Notes under the pieces: model-generated
Told to the model about the DNA's origin: nothing
Seen by the model: the letters and a program-made list of their open reading frames with translations, nothing else
Database searches by the model: none
Position numbers and translations under genes: made by a program
From: Planctomycetota bacterium
GTDB lineage: Bacteria > Planctomycetota > Phycisphaerae > UBA1845
Direction of reading: 5' to 3'
DNA length: 64,000 bases
Assembly: GCA_016208685.1 (NCBI GenBank)
Contig: JACQXM010000027.1
Coordinates: 1 to 64,000, forward strand
In this document: in pieces, positions 26,442 through 35,341 of the stretch
How the letters are laid out: the number at the start of each line of letters is the position of its first letter
Position numbering within the stretch: position 1 is the stretch's first letter

Positions 26442-26855
26442 ATGATCGAAAAGACCTGTAACCTGTGGCTGGAGTCCGCGACGTGGCGCTGCATCCCCAC
26501 GTCCGGCGCCACCACGCCGGATGGAAGCGCCATACTCGACAGCGGGCTCGGCAAGGAGGCGGTGCAGAAGTTCTTCAACCTCGACGCCGACTTGGGGCGC
26601 CTGCTTACCTCCTGCGGCAACCACGTGCACGAGCTGCGGCCGGGGCTGCTTTCCTTCCCCATCAAGCAGTACCATTGGTCGGGTGTGAACCTGCCGATCC
26701 TCCAGCGCAGCGCTCAGGAGCTCGCGGCCAAGGTGGGGACGGCCAAGACCCTGCTGCCTCGACCGCCCCTCGGGCCCACGGACCCGCCCTGGGAGGAAAT
26801 CGCCAAGGCGCTGGCGTCACTCCCCGACAACATCATCGTCGTGGACCACAAGTAG
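26442..26855 (+). CDS. small macro-domain-like (ADP-ribose-binding-type) protein
   Basis: 137 residues from the ATG at 26442. The pattern follows stand-alone macro-domain-like proteins seen in bacteria and phages: an N-terminal strand ending in an IPTSGATTPDG loop, then a helix GSAILDSGLGKEAVQKFF matching the GxAvMGxGlA-type loop, a GNHVHEL turn, LLSFPIKQYHW, and LPILQRSAQELAAKV. Macro domains bind ADP-ribose or remove it from proteins or nucleic acids. The Asn of the classical motif is not obvious, so catalysis is uncertain. The ribosome site is weak. The assignment is from pattern memory. Confidence 0.65.
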   Translation: MIEKTCNLWLESATWRCIPTSGATTPDGSAILDSGLGKEAVQKFFNLDADLGRLLTSCGNHVHELRPGLLSFPIKQYHWSGVNLPILQRSAQELAAKVGTAKTLLPRPPLGPTDPPWEEIAKALASLPDNIIVVDHK

Positions 26856-26975
26856 GAAGCGGCGGCCTCAGGAGCGCGGCCTCGTGTTCCGGCGGTCCCT
26901 TGTGGCGGAATCCGTCGGCTGACGTCCGCCGCGCCACGGCCGACGTTGGGGGCCGTGCGCACGCTCGAGATGGTG

Positions 26976-27848
26976 CTACGCGGGTCGTTCCATGTAGCAG
27001 ATGAGCTTGTACGCCAGCCTCGCAGCGAGGAACTCCGTCACCGCTTGTCCGGCGATGGGCACGACCTCGACGATGTCCGCGCCCACCACGTTCCTCTCGG
27101 CCGCCACCAGCCGCAACAAGCCCGTGACCTGATACCAGTCCAAACCTCCGGGCTCCGGCGTACCGGTCCCGGGAGCGTACGCGGGGTCGAATCCGTCGAT
27201 GTCGATGGTGACGTACACGTTGTGGCCCAGGCCGCGCAGCACGCGATCAACCCAGTCGTCGTCCATCATGCACTGCCGCGCGGTGACCGGCTCCATCCCG
27301 CGGCGGGACAGGAAGCGATGCTCTTCGCGCGAGACGTTGCGAATGCCCACCGGCACGACTGTCGCGCCCAGCTCCAGCACTCTCCGCATGGCGCAGGCGT
27401 GTGAGTACGGCGTGCCCTCGTAGCTGTCCCGCAGGTCGAGGTGGGCGTCGATCTGCAATACCGATAGCCGCTTGTGGCGGCCGGCAACGGCGCGGACCAG
27501 GCCGGGCGTGATGCTATGTTCCCCTCCCAGCGCCAACGGAAACTTGCCGTCGCGCACCACGCGCCGCGCCGCGGCGAAGACTTCGTCGTGCATCGCCGCC
27601 GGGCCGGCCATGTTGGGCAGGAGTGGGTCCAGTGTGGCGATTCCCGCCCGGAAGCACTCGCCCCGCACTTCTTCATCGAAGAACTCGACCTGCTGGGATG
27701 CAGAAACGATCGCCGCGGGACCGTTACGAGTGCCCACCTGGAAGGACGTGGTAGAGTCGTAGGGTATCGGAAGCACCGCGTACTTCGCGGTGGAGTAGCG
27801 TGCGAAGCGCCCTTCCAGGCCGAGAAAGTTGTTCGGGGTCGTCGCCAT
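26976..27848 (-). CDS. speB: agmatinase / ureohydrolase family
   Basis: Manganese ureohydrolase of 291 residues, hydrolysing agmatine to putrescine and urea in polyamine synthesis. Metal ligands appear in GGEHSIT, DAHLD (with a preceding QID) and DIDGFDP; the SHACAMRR substrate loop follows the agmatinase pattern. The usual DIDVxDP reads DIDGFDP. GGTGGAG stands just before the ATG at 27848. The open frame extends a further 435 bases but lies in non-coding-looking DNA. Arginase or guanidino-acid hydrolases are alternatives. Confidence 0.9.
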   Translation of the reverse strand: MATTPNNFLGLEGRFARYSTAKYAVLPIPYDSTTSFQVGTRNGPAAIVSASQQVEFFDEEVRGECFRAGIATLDPLLPNMAGPAAMHDEVFAAARRVVRDGKFPLALGGEHSITPGLVRAVAGRHKRLSVLQIDAHLDLRDSYEGTPYSHACAMRRVLELGATVVPVGIRNVSREEHRFLSRRGMEPVTARQCMMDDDWVDRVLRGLGHNVYVTIDIDGFDPAYAPGTGTPEPGGLDWYQVTGLLRLVAAERNVVGADIVEVVPIAGQAVTEFLAARLAYKLICYMERPA

Positions 27849-28146
27849 TTTCTCCACCCGGATGCTAACGTGTCCGCGGCGTACTGGAAACGGGCGCCGG
27901 GGCGTAACGTCGGCGGCTGGTCGCGCCCGAGAACGGAGCGGCATGCGAACCGCGGACCACGCCCCTGCGCCGGCTGCCTCACGAGCGAACGCAGCGGGCA
28001 CGGCCATCACACGCCGCCGGCAGTGCCGCGCCGGGGACGAGGCGTGGCGCGAACGCTGGGGCAAATGGGATTCCCGCAGCAGAACCCAACGCCCGCCGGT
28101 CTCGCCGAACATATGCAGGGGGGGTATCCATCGGCCTTGCCGCGTT

Positions 28147-28166
28147 GGCAGAACGAACGTTCTGCC
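28147..28166. promoter_or_regulatory. 20-bp palindrome, LexA-box-like operator candidate
   Basis: GGCAGAACG, AA, CGTTCTGCC: two perfect 9-base arms around two bases. The centre reads GAAC-N4-GTTC, the spacing of the LexA box known from Firmicutes and Actinobacteria. It stands 28 bases before a -35 element and inside the 500-base divergent gap 27849-28348 between speB and the 28349 gene. No other feature was seen in that gap. The regulator is not known. Confidence 0.5.
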
Positions 28167-28194
28167 CATCGGGGCGTTTCGCACGCGAATTATC

Positions 28195-28224
28195 TTGACA
28201 TTGCGGCATGAAAACTGGTAGGTT
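28195..28224 (+). promoter_or_regulatory. sigma-70-type promoter for the IPTL-tailed gene
   Basis: A perfect TTGACA at 28195-28200, an 18-base spacer and TAGGTT at 28219-28224 preceded by TG one base upstream (extended -10). It leaves a leader of about 120 bases before the ATG at 28349. Confidence 0.5.
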
Positions 28225-28348
28225 GCTGATTGGAGCGCGTCCCGATCGGATATGGCGGGGCTGAGCCCGGCCATCCCACCCACGCCAATCGGTGCCGCTT
28301 CGGCTCTCGTCGTTTGGTGTCACGTTCATTTTGGGAGGTGGTGCGCTC

Positions 28349-28861
28349 ATGCTACGGTCAGGTCTGGTACTCACGCTTGCGGTATGTGGATTATGCTCGT
28401 TGCTGCCCGCGCGGGCGTTGGCGCAGGGTTGCCCGTGTGACGGGGATGTCAACAACGACGGGCCGATCAACGTGATCGATATTGCCACCGTTGCCGACTG
28501 TGCCCGGGGCGTCAGTTGCTCGAACTGCGTTCAAAGCTGCGACGTCAATTGCGACGGAACGGTGGACTTTGTCGACATGGGAGCCGTGGTTTGCCAGTTC
28601 GAGGCCAGGACCAACTGCTGCGCCGAGCCCAACGGCGCTTGCCTGGGTGCCAGTCCGGCGGCGTTTGACCACTGCATCTATACCTCGCCGGCCGCGTGCG
28701 CGCTCTTCAGCGGCACCTATACCGCCGACGGGCTGGAGTGCACGGAAGTCCCGGCGGTCTCCGAGTGGGGCATGGTGGTACTGGTGTTCGGCACGCTCAC
28801 CATCGGCACGCTTTCATTCCGCCGGTTGCACGCGCGGCCGGTTACTTCCGGTCGCCGTTGA
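28349..28861 (+). CDS. exported dockerin-like protein with IPTL-CTERM-type sorting tail
   Basis: 170 residues; GGGAGG lies 10 bases before the ATG. After a signal peptide (to about ALAQ, 26) comes a dockerin-like pair: GDVNNDGPINVIDIATVADC and CDVNCDGTVDFVDMGAVVC, each with a calcium-loop pattern. A Cys-rich middle follows (CCAEPNGACLG). The C-terminus reads VPAVSEWGMVVLVFG, then a hydrophobic stretch and FRRLHARP, the layout of IPTL-CTERM tails recognised by exosortase-like or archaeosortase-like systems. No exosortase gene is in the window. A surface-displayed dockerin is the natural reading. Confidence 0.87.
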   Translation: MLRSGLVLTLAVCGLCSLLPARALAQGCPCDGDVNNDGPINVIDIATVADCARGVSCSNCVQSCDVNCDGTVDFVDMGAVVCQFEARTNCCAEPNGACLGASPAAFDHCIYTSPAACALFSGTYTADGLECTEVPAVSEWGMVVLVFGTLTIGTLSFRRLHARPVTSGRR

Positions 28862-29354
28862 CGGTTGCACCGGGCCGACGAAGCCGTGGTCACGCCTGCT
28901 TCGCGCCGCCGAGAGGCTCGATCGGGCACTCGGCGAACCAGGACGGTCTTGCGCTTTCGGGCCTGCGCAAAGGACCGATTCTCGTCGCGCGATCTCCATT
29001 CCCCCGTTTCCCTTACCCATCGCTCGCGGCGCCGCGGCTACCGGTAACCGTCGGTCGAGATAAGCCTGCCCCGGCGCTTTGCTGAATCCGGCGCCGCGTT
29101 GCAATGCGCTCCCGGGGGCGGTACAGTGCCTAGAACGGTCAAGGCGAGACCTCCCCATCACTCATGTTCGGGGCAGGGGACGGTTCCGCGGTAGATCGCA
29201 GAGGGAGTGGCTTCGATGCCGCCAGGCGGCGCTTCCTCCGGCATTTCGTTCCACTTGGCGACTATCTACATCCGATGCCGAAGGAAACTGACCGCGCTTT
29301 GGAAACCGGCACAGGTCTTGCATGCCGGCGGGGCGGACGTCTGGAGTAGCTGCA
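28862..29354 (+). other. 493-bp intergenic region
   Basis: No gene or clear promoter identified. The frames across it are short shadows. It holds the ribosome site GGAG eight bases before the next ATG. Confidence 0.5.
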
Positions 29355-32300
29355 ATGAAGGCGTTGCGTACGCGGTTTACGGTGGCGCAAGTGGTGGGGG
29401 GGCTGCTGCTGTTTGCAGCGGCGGTGATGCGCGCGGCCGGGCCGGAAGACCGGCGTGGGGCGCCGGGAGGACCGGTAACCAGCCCGGCGCCAGCGCTGCT
29501 TGACTCGGGCAGCGACATCGAGGGCGAGGCGGCCCCGGGCGCCACCGAGGGGGATGATCCCGGCATTCCGGCCGGCGGTCCCCTGCGCAGCGAACCTTCC
29601 GGCGAGGAGCTTGTCGCGGTTCCTACAGGCGCCGAAATCCTCCGCCACGTGGCCCGCGACGGGCGGGTGATCGTCGAAGCGGGAGAGCTGAAGGCCGCCA
29701 CGGGTGAGAAGCTCATCTACAGCAACACCGGCGGGACGCTGGCCTACTGGCCCGGCCGAAACATCCGAGTCGCCGATGATGTCGCCACCATCGCGAGCGA
29801 ACCCTGCAACCTGACCCGATACGCCATCAAGGTCACCGGTGGGGTGCCGGCCGGGACCGGGGTATTCACCTGCAAGGTCAGCTTGTGGACGGACTGTCCG
29901 CCGCCGCAGGGGACGGGTACGTTGATCCCCGGAAGCGAAATGACGTTCGCAGCGCTGTCTGACAATGCCGCGAGGCTGCACGAGCTGGTCGTCGATGTTT
30001 CCGCGTCCCCGGTAGCGATTCCCCCTGTGCTTTGGGTCCGCGTGCAGTTCGATACACCGTCGGCGGGATGGCTCGTCGGCGCACCGCCGGAATTGGGTTT
30101 TTCCGGGGACTTCTACTATCATTCGTCGGTTGGTTGCCACGCTTGGTTCGGCGGCGGTTCTATCTATTCGGCACTCTTTGTTCAGGTATTTGCTACGGAT
30201 TCCTGCCCAACGGCCCATGTCTCCTACGCTTCCGCCGCGGCCACGAGCCCGTGGTTGGCGCTCGGGAAGGACGTGCTCGGCGCCGACGACCTCATCCTGA
30301 CCGACCCGGCGTGCGAGCTCGGGGCGCTGGAAGTGACTTGGCACGGAACTTCGACCCCCCGAGCCCTGGTGGATCTCGACTTGCGCGCCCCCGGAGCGCT
30401 TCTCCCGATACCCGGCACTGCGCGACCGGGCGTTCCCCTGATTCCGCATTCACGGACCGAGCATTACACGTTCCCGCCGGGGATATTGCTGCCGAACCCT
30501 GTCTGGCTCTCGTGGAAGACGGATCAGTCGGGTGCAGGACCCGTCGTCTCCACCCAAACGGTGCTCGGGGCGAACAGCCCGCTTCTGTACCGTTTAGATC
30601 CTGCCGAGCCCGGTGTGTGGCGTGCCTTCCTGCCACTCGGCGGAGCCGGGATCATCGCGGCGCGCGTGCATTGCCGCGGCGAGGTGCCGCTTGGCGCTTG
30701 CTGTCCGACGCAGGGACCTGGCGAGCCCCAGGAGTGCCGCGACGGCGCGTCGGCAACGGACTGCATTGGCGGGCGCTGGATCCCCGGCGCGTCCTGCGCA
30801 TCGGATCCGAGCGACCCGACGGCCCCACCCTGCGGGACGCCTGCCTGCTGCCTCCCCGACGGCGGCTGCGCCGACCTTTCGCCTGCCGAGTGCTCGGCGA
30901 TCACCGATCCATTCTCTCCCGCGAAAACCTGCGACGCTCAGACTCCCTGCGGCCCTGGACGCATCTGCCAGCCCGACGGGACGTGCGCGCCGCGGACCGC
31001 GGTGACGCGAAGCGGTAACTCTTGCGACGACTTGGGCTTCACCTGCCCGGTCTTCCAGTGCTTCTACAGCACCGGGGAATGTCTCGGAGAGGACTACGAC
31101 ATTCCCTGCGGTGATCCCGGCGCACCGGGCTGTCCCGGGGAACGGGTGTGCCAGGCGCCTGACGCGCCCTTCTGCACGCCGCGACGGGGCTGCGACGACC
31201 TAGCCTGCTGCAATCTGATTTGCTCGGCGCCTGGCGGCGATCCTTCCTGTTGCGACGCTCGATGGGATCACCATTGCGCGCGTCTGGCCAATCAACTTTG
31301 TTCCGTGCCACCGACCAACGACCACTGCTGGGATTCTGAGGCGCACGAAGGCGCACAACCGATTACCATCGACCCGACCACACTCCATGGAACCGCCTAT
31401 GTCTACAACCGCTCGGCAACCACAGACTACGAGGATCAAGTCCTCCTCCCGTACCTGTCGCCCCTTGCCGGCACGGTTTGGTACACTTTCACCATGGCCG
31501 ACACTCCCGAGGACTACACGACTGCGCGAATTCATACTTGTGGCACACCGGACGAGGGCACGGTTCGCGACTCCATTATCGCCGTGTTTGTCGCCACTGA
31601 CCACACGACAGACGAGGCGGCGTGCAACTCGCTTGAGCCCATGGCCTGCAACGACGACAACGGCGCATGCGCCAACGATCCACATCTGTCCGAGCTTTGT
31701 CTTTCCGGGCTCCAGGAGGGCGCCACCTACCATATTCTCGTGGGGACACCCTCCGCGTCGGCCCGCGGCTATTACGAATTGGACATCGAGATCCCCTGTC
31801 CCGTCGAACCACCGCCCAACGATCACTGCCACAACGCCCAACCGTTGCCACAGGACTCCCTCCCCATCCAAGTCCCCTTCGATCTGCGGGGAACGGCCTC
31901 GGACTGTCCCGGCTCACGGTGCCAGCTCACGATGGCCAACGACGTTTGGTTCACATACACCTCTATCTGCGATGGCTACTCCCTTTTCGAAACCTGTAGC
32001 CCGACCGAAAATGAGCCTGATCCGGCCACCGTGCTCGCGGTATACACGCTCTCGGATTCACCTGACCCTTGCGCTCCCGTGAATTGGTCCGTCGTTACCT
32101 GTAATGACGATGCACCGGTGAGCGCCGTTGAGCACCTCTTTCGTTCTCAAACCTGTCGTTTTGGGACCGGCCAGTGCGACACTTCCGCCCAATGTCCTGG
32201 AAGGCGGTGCGAAGATAGCGGTGCGATGTGCTCAAGCGACACGGATTGTCACGTGTGCTCGCGGACTCTATGGCGCTGTGGCTCTGACTGGGCCTGTCGG

Positions 32301-35249
32301 ACATGCGAGCACGTAAATCGCCACTGCTTTTCTGATTTTGATTGTGGCTACAGGCCCTGCGTGCTTACGCAATTCTGCCGCACCGACGGCGGGCCGTGCG
32401 TTGCCGACACCTGCGTCAGCTCTTGCGGCTCAGGCAGCGCGGTACGCCTTCCCACTGGACCGGGTGAACGTTTTCTCATCCGCATTGCCGGTGAGGAGGG
32501 GGCTGAAGTTGGCGGCTTTCTCACCGTGCGCTGTCTCGAAGGCGATTGTCAGCCGAATGGCGTTCCCGATGTCGACGAGATTACCGCCGGAATTGTCGCT
32601 GACTGCAATCACAACATGCTGCCGGATTCGTGTGAGGTGCGTGACCACCCCTCGCTTGACTGTAACCGCAACAGCAAGCCGGATGTCTGCGAAATCGATC
32701 AGAACAGCACCGCGCCTGGCGGGCCGTTTCTCTGTACTGCCAACTGCGATCCGGATTGTAACGGGAACGGCCGAATCGACCGTTGTGACGCCACGGGAGC
32801 CGCCGACTGCGACCAGAACGGAATCCCGGACGTCTGCCAGATCGACCAGGACAGCACCGCGCCCGGCGGGCCGTTCTTCTGCACATCCGGGTGCGAACCC
32901 GATTGCAACGAGAACGGCCGACTCGACCGTTGCGACGCCGTCGCAGGGAGCGACTGCAACGCTAACGGCGTGCCCGACGTCTGCGAAATCGACCGCAACA
33001 GCACGGCGCCGGGCGGACCGTTCTTCTGCACCACGAACTGCGATCCAGACTGTAACCGTAACGGACGGATCGACCGGTGCGACGCCACGGGAGCAAGCGA
33101 TTGCGATTTCAACCGGGTGCCCGACGTCTGTCAGATCAGTCGCGACAGCACCGCGCCTGGCGGACCGTTCTTTTGCACATCCGGATGCGAACCCGATTGC
33201 AACGAGAACGGCCGACTCGACCGTTGCGACGCCGTCGCAGGGAGCGACTGTAACGCTAATGGCGTGCCCGACGAATGCGAAGTCGCGGAGGGCTACCCCC
33301 CCGATTGCCAGGACAACGGTGCACTCGATGCATGCGACATCGCCCAAGGTGTGAGCCGCGATTGCAACGCCAACCTGGTGCCCGACGAATGCGACCCCCC
33401 GTGCGACGACCCCATCGTGAGGCGGGATTGTGAGATCGACTGCACGCTTAACGGTGTGCCCGATGATTGCGACATCGTCATGGGTACGCTGATTGATTGC
33501 AACGCCGACCAAGTGCCGGACGAATGCCCGCGCCTCGTTGCGCATCCCAGCGGAAGCAACATCGTGTTCGGAACCGCCGCGGCGATGAGTGGGACGCGTT
33601 TGCTGGTGGGCGCCGCGTTCGAGAGCCACGACGCGCGAGCCCGATCCGGCGCGGCGTACCTTTTCCGCGAACTGGGCGACGTGTGGACCGCGGAAGCGGG
33701 GCTGTTTGCCCCCGATGGTGATTCGAACGACGCCTTCGGGGCGGCGGTGGACATCGAGGGCGATTTGCTGGTCATCGGAGCTCCCTACGCGCCGGGGCCG
33801 TCGGCGACTACCTACACAGGCGCGGCCTACGTCTTTCGGCAGGAGGCCGCCGGGAGCTGGTTGCAGGAGTTCAAGCTGGTGCCCTGGGGAGGCGAGTCGG
33901 GTGACTACTTCGGAGTCGCCGTCTCCCTCAGTGCTGGACGCCTCGCCGTCGGCGCGAGCAGCGCCCGCTGCGCGGCCGGGCCGCGCTGCGGCGCGGTGTA
34001 CGTGTTCCAGTACACCCCGCAAGGATGGGTCCTGGAGGCGCAACTGTTCGCGCCGGATGGCGCACCTTCGGACTCCTTCGGCGCGGCCGTGGCGCTCGAC
34101 GGCGACATGCTGCTGGTCGGCGCCGACGGCGACGACTTCTCCGGAACGAACAACGCGGGCTCAGTGTGTGCCTTCCACCGAACCGCCGCGGGATGGTCGC
34201 TCGAGGCTCAGCTCACCGCGCCGGTCCCTCAGCCCGGAGGCTCCTTCGGCCACAGCGTTTCCCTTTCAAGTGACCTCGCTGTGATCGGCGCGTACGGGAC
34301 GGACCTGACCGGCGACGCGGACGCCGGCGCGGCCTTCGCCTTTCGCCGCGTGGCCACCGGCTGGGCTTTTGAGACCGAGCTTTCGGCGCCCGATGCCGCC
34401 GCGGGGGATCATTTCGGCGTAGCCGTTGCGGTCGACGCGCGGCGGCTGCTCATCGGCGCGTTTCGCGACGACTACGTCGCTGCCGACTCCGGCTCTGCGT
34501 ATCTCTTCGAACGCGTGGGCGATGCGTGGATCTGGCGATACAAACTCCCGCCCGGCGGCGAGCCGGTGCGACGCGGCTTCGGCGCGGCCGTGGCGCTCAG
34601 CGGACATCGAGCCGCAGTTCTCGCCTGCTTGTGGAACCTGGTCGGAACCAACAACCCCGGGACCGCGCACGTGTACGACCTTCGTCCGCCGGCCTGCGCC
34701 TGTCCGCGCGGGCCGGTTAGCTGGCTGGACCCGCCCGCGGGAGTGATCGACGCCCGGCTGCCGCACGCTGTAGGCGACGCCGCGCAGCGGTTCGGGATCG
34801 ACACCATCGTCGTGCAGGGGCCGTCCGGGGCGCCGGCCGGATGCTGGTCGGTCTGCGAGACCGGCGTAGCACCGGAGAACGCCATCATGGAGGTCCGCGA
34901 CGACGGTGGGGGGGTGTACAGGCTGAAACTCGCGCGGCCGATCACCCCTGGGGAGGCGATCACGGTAACGTACCGAACGGAAGCCGGAGGGCAGACCGCG
35001 ACATTCTCCGCCCATCCCGGCAACGTGGACGGCAACTCGTGGGCGAGTGCGATCGACATCGTGCGGTTCGTGGATTGTTGCCTGAACGGCGTGTGCTCGC
35101 CGCGATTCGGCCGGTACAGTTGCGACATCGACCATTCGGGGGACGTAACCCCGGATGACCTGCAGCGTGTCGTGGATCTGCTCCACGGCGCGGGCGAGTT
35201 CCGCGCCTGGTACGGCACCCGCGCCCCGGCGGGGGGGTGTGAGCCGTAG
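29355..35249 (+). CDS. giant exported protein with Cys-rich modules, Ca-repeats, FG-GAP propeller and dockerin
   Basis: 1964 residues from the ATG at 29355. Order: signal segment (KALRTRFTVAQVVGGLLLF); beta-rich N-terminal part (to about 440); Cys-rich motifs such as GACCPTQG and CCLPDGGCADL (about 442-648); two related NDHC-type domains (about 653-815 and 820-1062); tandem DCNxNGxPDxC repeats (about 1065-1394), including a 98-residue internal duplication; seven FG-GAP blades (about 1395-1775), each opening like FGAAVALDGDMLLVGA; and a dockerin-like pair at the end (about 1885-1964, GNVDGNSWASAIDIVRFVDC). FG-GAP heptads build integrin-type propellers. No membrane tail is seen. Role unknown; presumably cell-surface or secreted, perhaps held through the dockerin. 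Confidence 0.92.
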   Translation: MKALRTRFTVAQVVGGLLLFAAAVMRAAGPEDRRGAPGGPVTSPAPALLDSGSDIEGEAAPGATEGDDPGIPAGGPLRSEPSGEELVAVPTGAEILRHVARDGRVIVEAGELKAATGEKLIYSNTGGTLAYWPGRNIRVADDVATIASEPCNLTRYAIKVTGGVPAGTGVFTCKVSLWTDCPPPQGTGTLIPGSEMTFAALSDNAARLHELVVDVSASPVAIPPVLWVRVQFDTPSAGWLVGAPPELGFSGDFYYHSSVGCHAWFGGGSIYSALFVQVFATDSCPTAHVSYASAAATSPWLALGKDVLGADDLILTDPACELGALEVTWHGTSTPRALVDLDLRAPGALLPIPGTARPGVPLIPHSRTEHYTFPPGILLPNPVWLSWKTDQSGAGPVVSTQTVLGANSPLLYRLDPAEPGVWRAFLPLGGAGIIAARVHCRGEVPLGACCPTQGPGEPQECRDGASATDCIGGRWIPGASCASDPSDPTAPPCGTPACCLPDGGCADLSPAECSAITDPFSPAKTCDAQTPCGPGRICQPDGTCAPRTAVTRSGNSCDDLGFTCPVFQCFYSTGECLGEDYDIPCGDPGAPGCPGERVCQAPDAPFCTPRRGCDDLACCNLICSAPGGDPSCCDARWDHHCARLANQLCSVPPTNDHCWDSEAHEGAQPITIDPTTLHGTAYVYNRSATTDYEDQVLLPYLSPLAGTVWYTFTMADTPEDYTTARIHTCGTPDEGTVRDSIIAVFVATDHTTDEAACNSLEPMACNDDNGACANDPHLSELCLSGLQEGATYHILVGTPSASARGYYELDIEIPCPVEPPPNDHCHNAQPLPQDSLPIQVPFDLRGTASDCPGSRCQLTMANDVWFTYTSICDGYSLFETCSPTENEPDPATVLAVYTLSDSPDPCAPVNWSVVTCNDDAPVSAVEHLFRSQTCRFGTGQCDTSAQCPGRRCEDSGAMCSSDTDCHVCSRTLWRCGSDWACRTCEHVNRHCFSDFDCGYRPCVLTQFCRTDGGPCVADTCVSSCGSGSAVRLPTGPGERFLIRIAGEEGAEVGGFLTVRCLEGDCQPNGVPDVDEITAGIVADCNHNMLPDSCEVRDHPSLDCNRNSKPDVCEIDQNSTAPGGPFLCTANCDPDCNGNGRIDRCDATGAADCDQNGIPDVCQIDQDSTAPGGPFFCTSGCEPDCNENGRLDRCDAVAGSDCNANGVPDVCEIDRNSTAPGGPFFCTTNCDPDCNRNGRIDRCDATGASDCDFNRVPDVCQISRDSTAPGGPFFCTSGCEPDCNENGRLDRCDAVAGSDCNANGVPDECEVAEGYPPDCQDNGALDACDIAQGVSRDCNANLVPDECDPPCDDPIVRRDCEIDCTLNGVPDDCDIVMGTLIDCNADQVPDECPRLVAHPSGSNIVFGTAAAMSGTRLLVGAAFESHDARARSGAAYLFRELGDVWTAEAGLFAPDGDSNDAFGAAVDIEGDLLVIGAPYAPGPSATTYTGAAYVFRQEAAGSWLQEFKLVPWGGESGDYFGVAVSLSAGRLAVGASSARCAAGPRCGAVYVFQYTPQGWVLEAQLFAPDGAPSDSFGAAVALDGDMLLVGADGDDFSGTNNAGSVCAFHRTAAGWSLEAQLTAPVPQPGGSFGHSVSLSSDLAVIGAYGTDLTGDADAGAAFAFRRVATGWAFETELSAPDAAAGDHFGVAVAVDARRLLIGAFRDDYVAADSGSAYLFERVGDAWIWRYKLPPGGEPVRRGFGAAVALSGHRAAVLACLWNLVGTNNPGTAHVYDLRPPACACPRGPVSWLDPPAGVIDARLPHAVGDAAQRFGIDTIVVQGPSGAPAGCWSVCETGVAPENAIMEVRDDGGGVYRLKLARPITPGEAITVTYRTEAGGQTATFSAHPGNVDGNSWASAIDIVRFVDCCLNGVCSPRFGRYSCDIDHSGDVTPDDLQRVVDLLHGAGEFRAWYGTRAPAGGCEP

Positions 35250-35341
35250 AGGGGCAGGCGAGGCGCCCAATAGGCTGGTGTCACCGGAACTGTTGACCGA
35301 CCCCGCCCCGGAAGTCAGGCGGAGCGCCGCGGGCCGTATCG

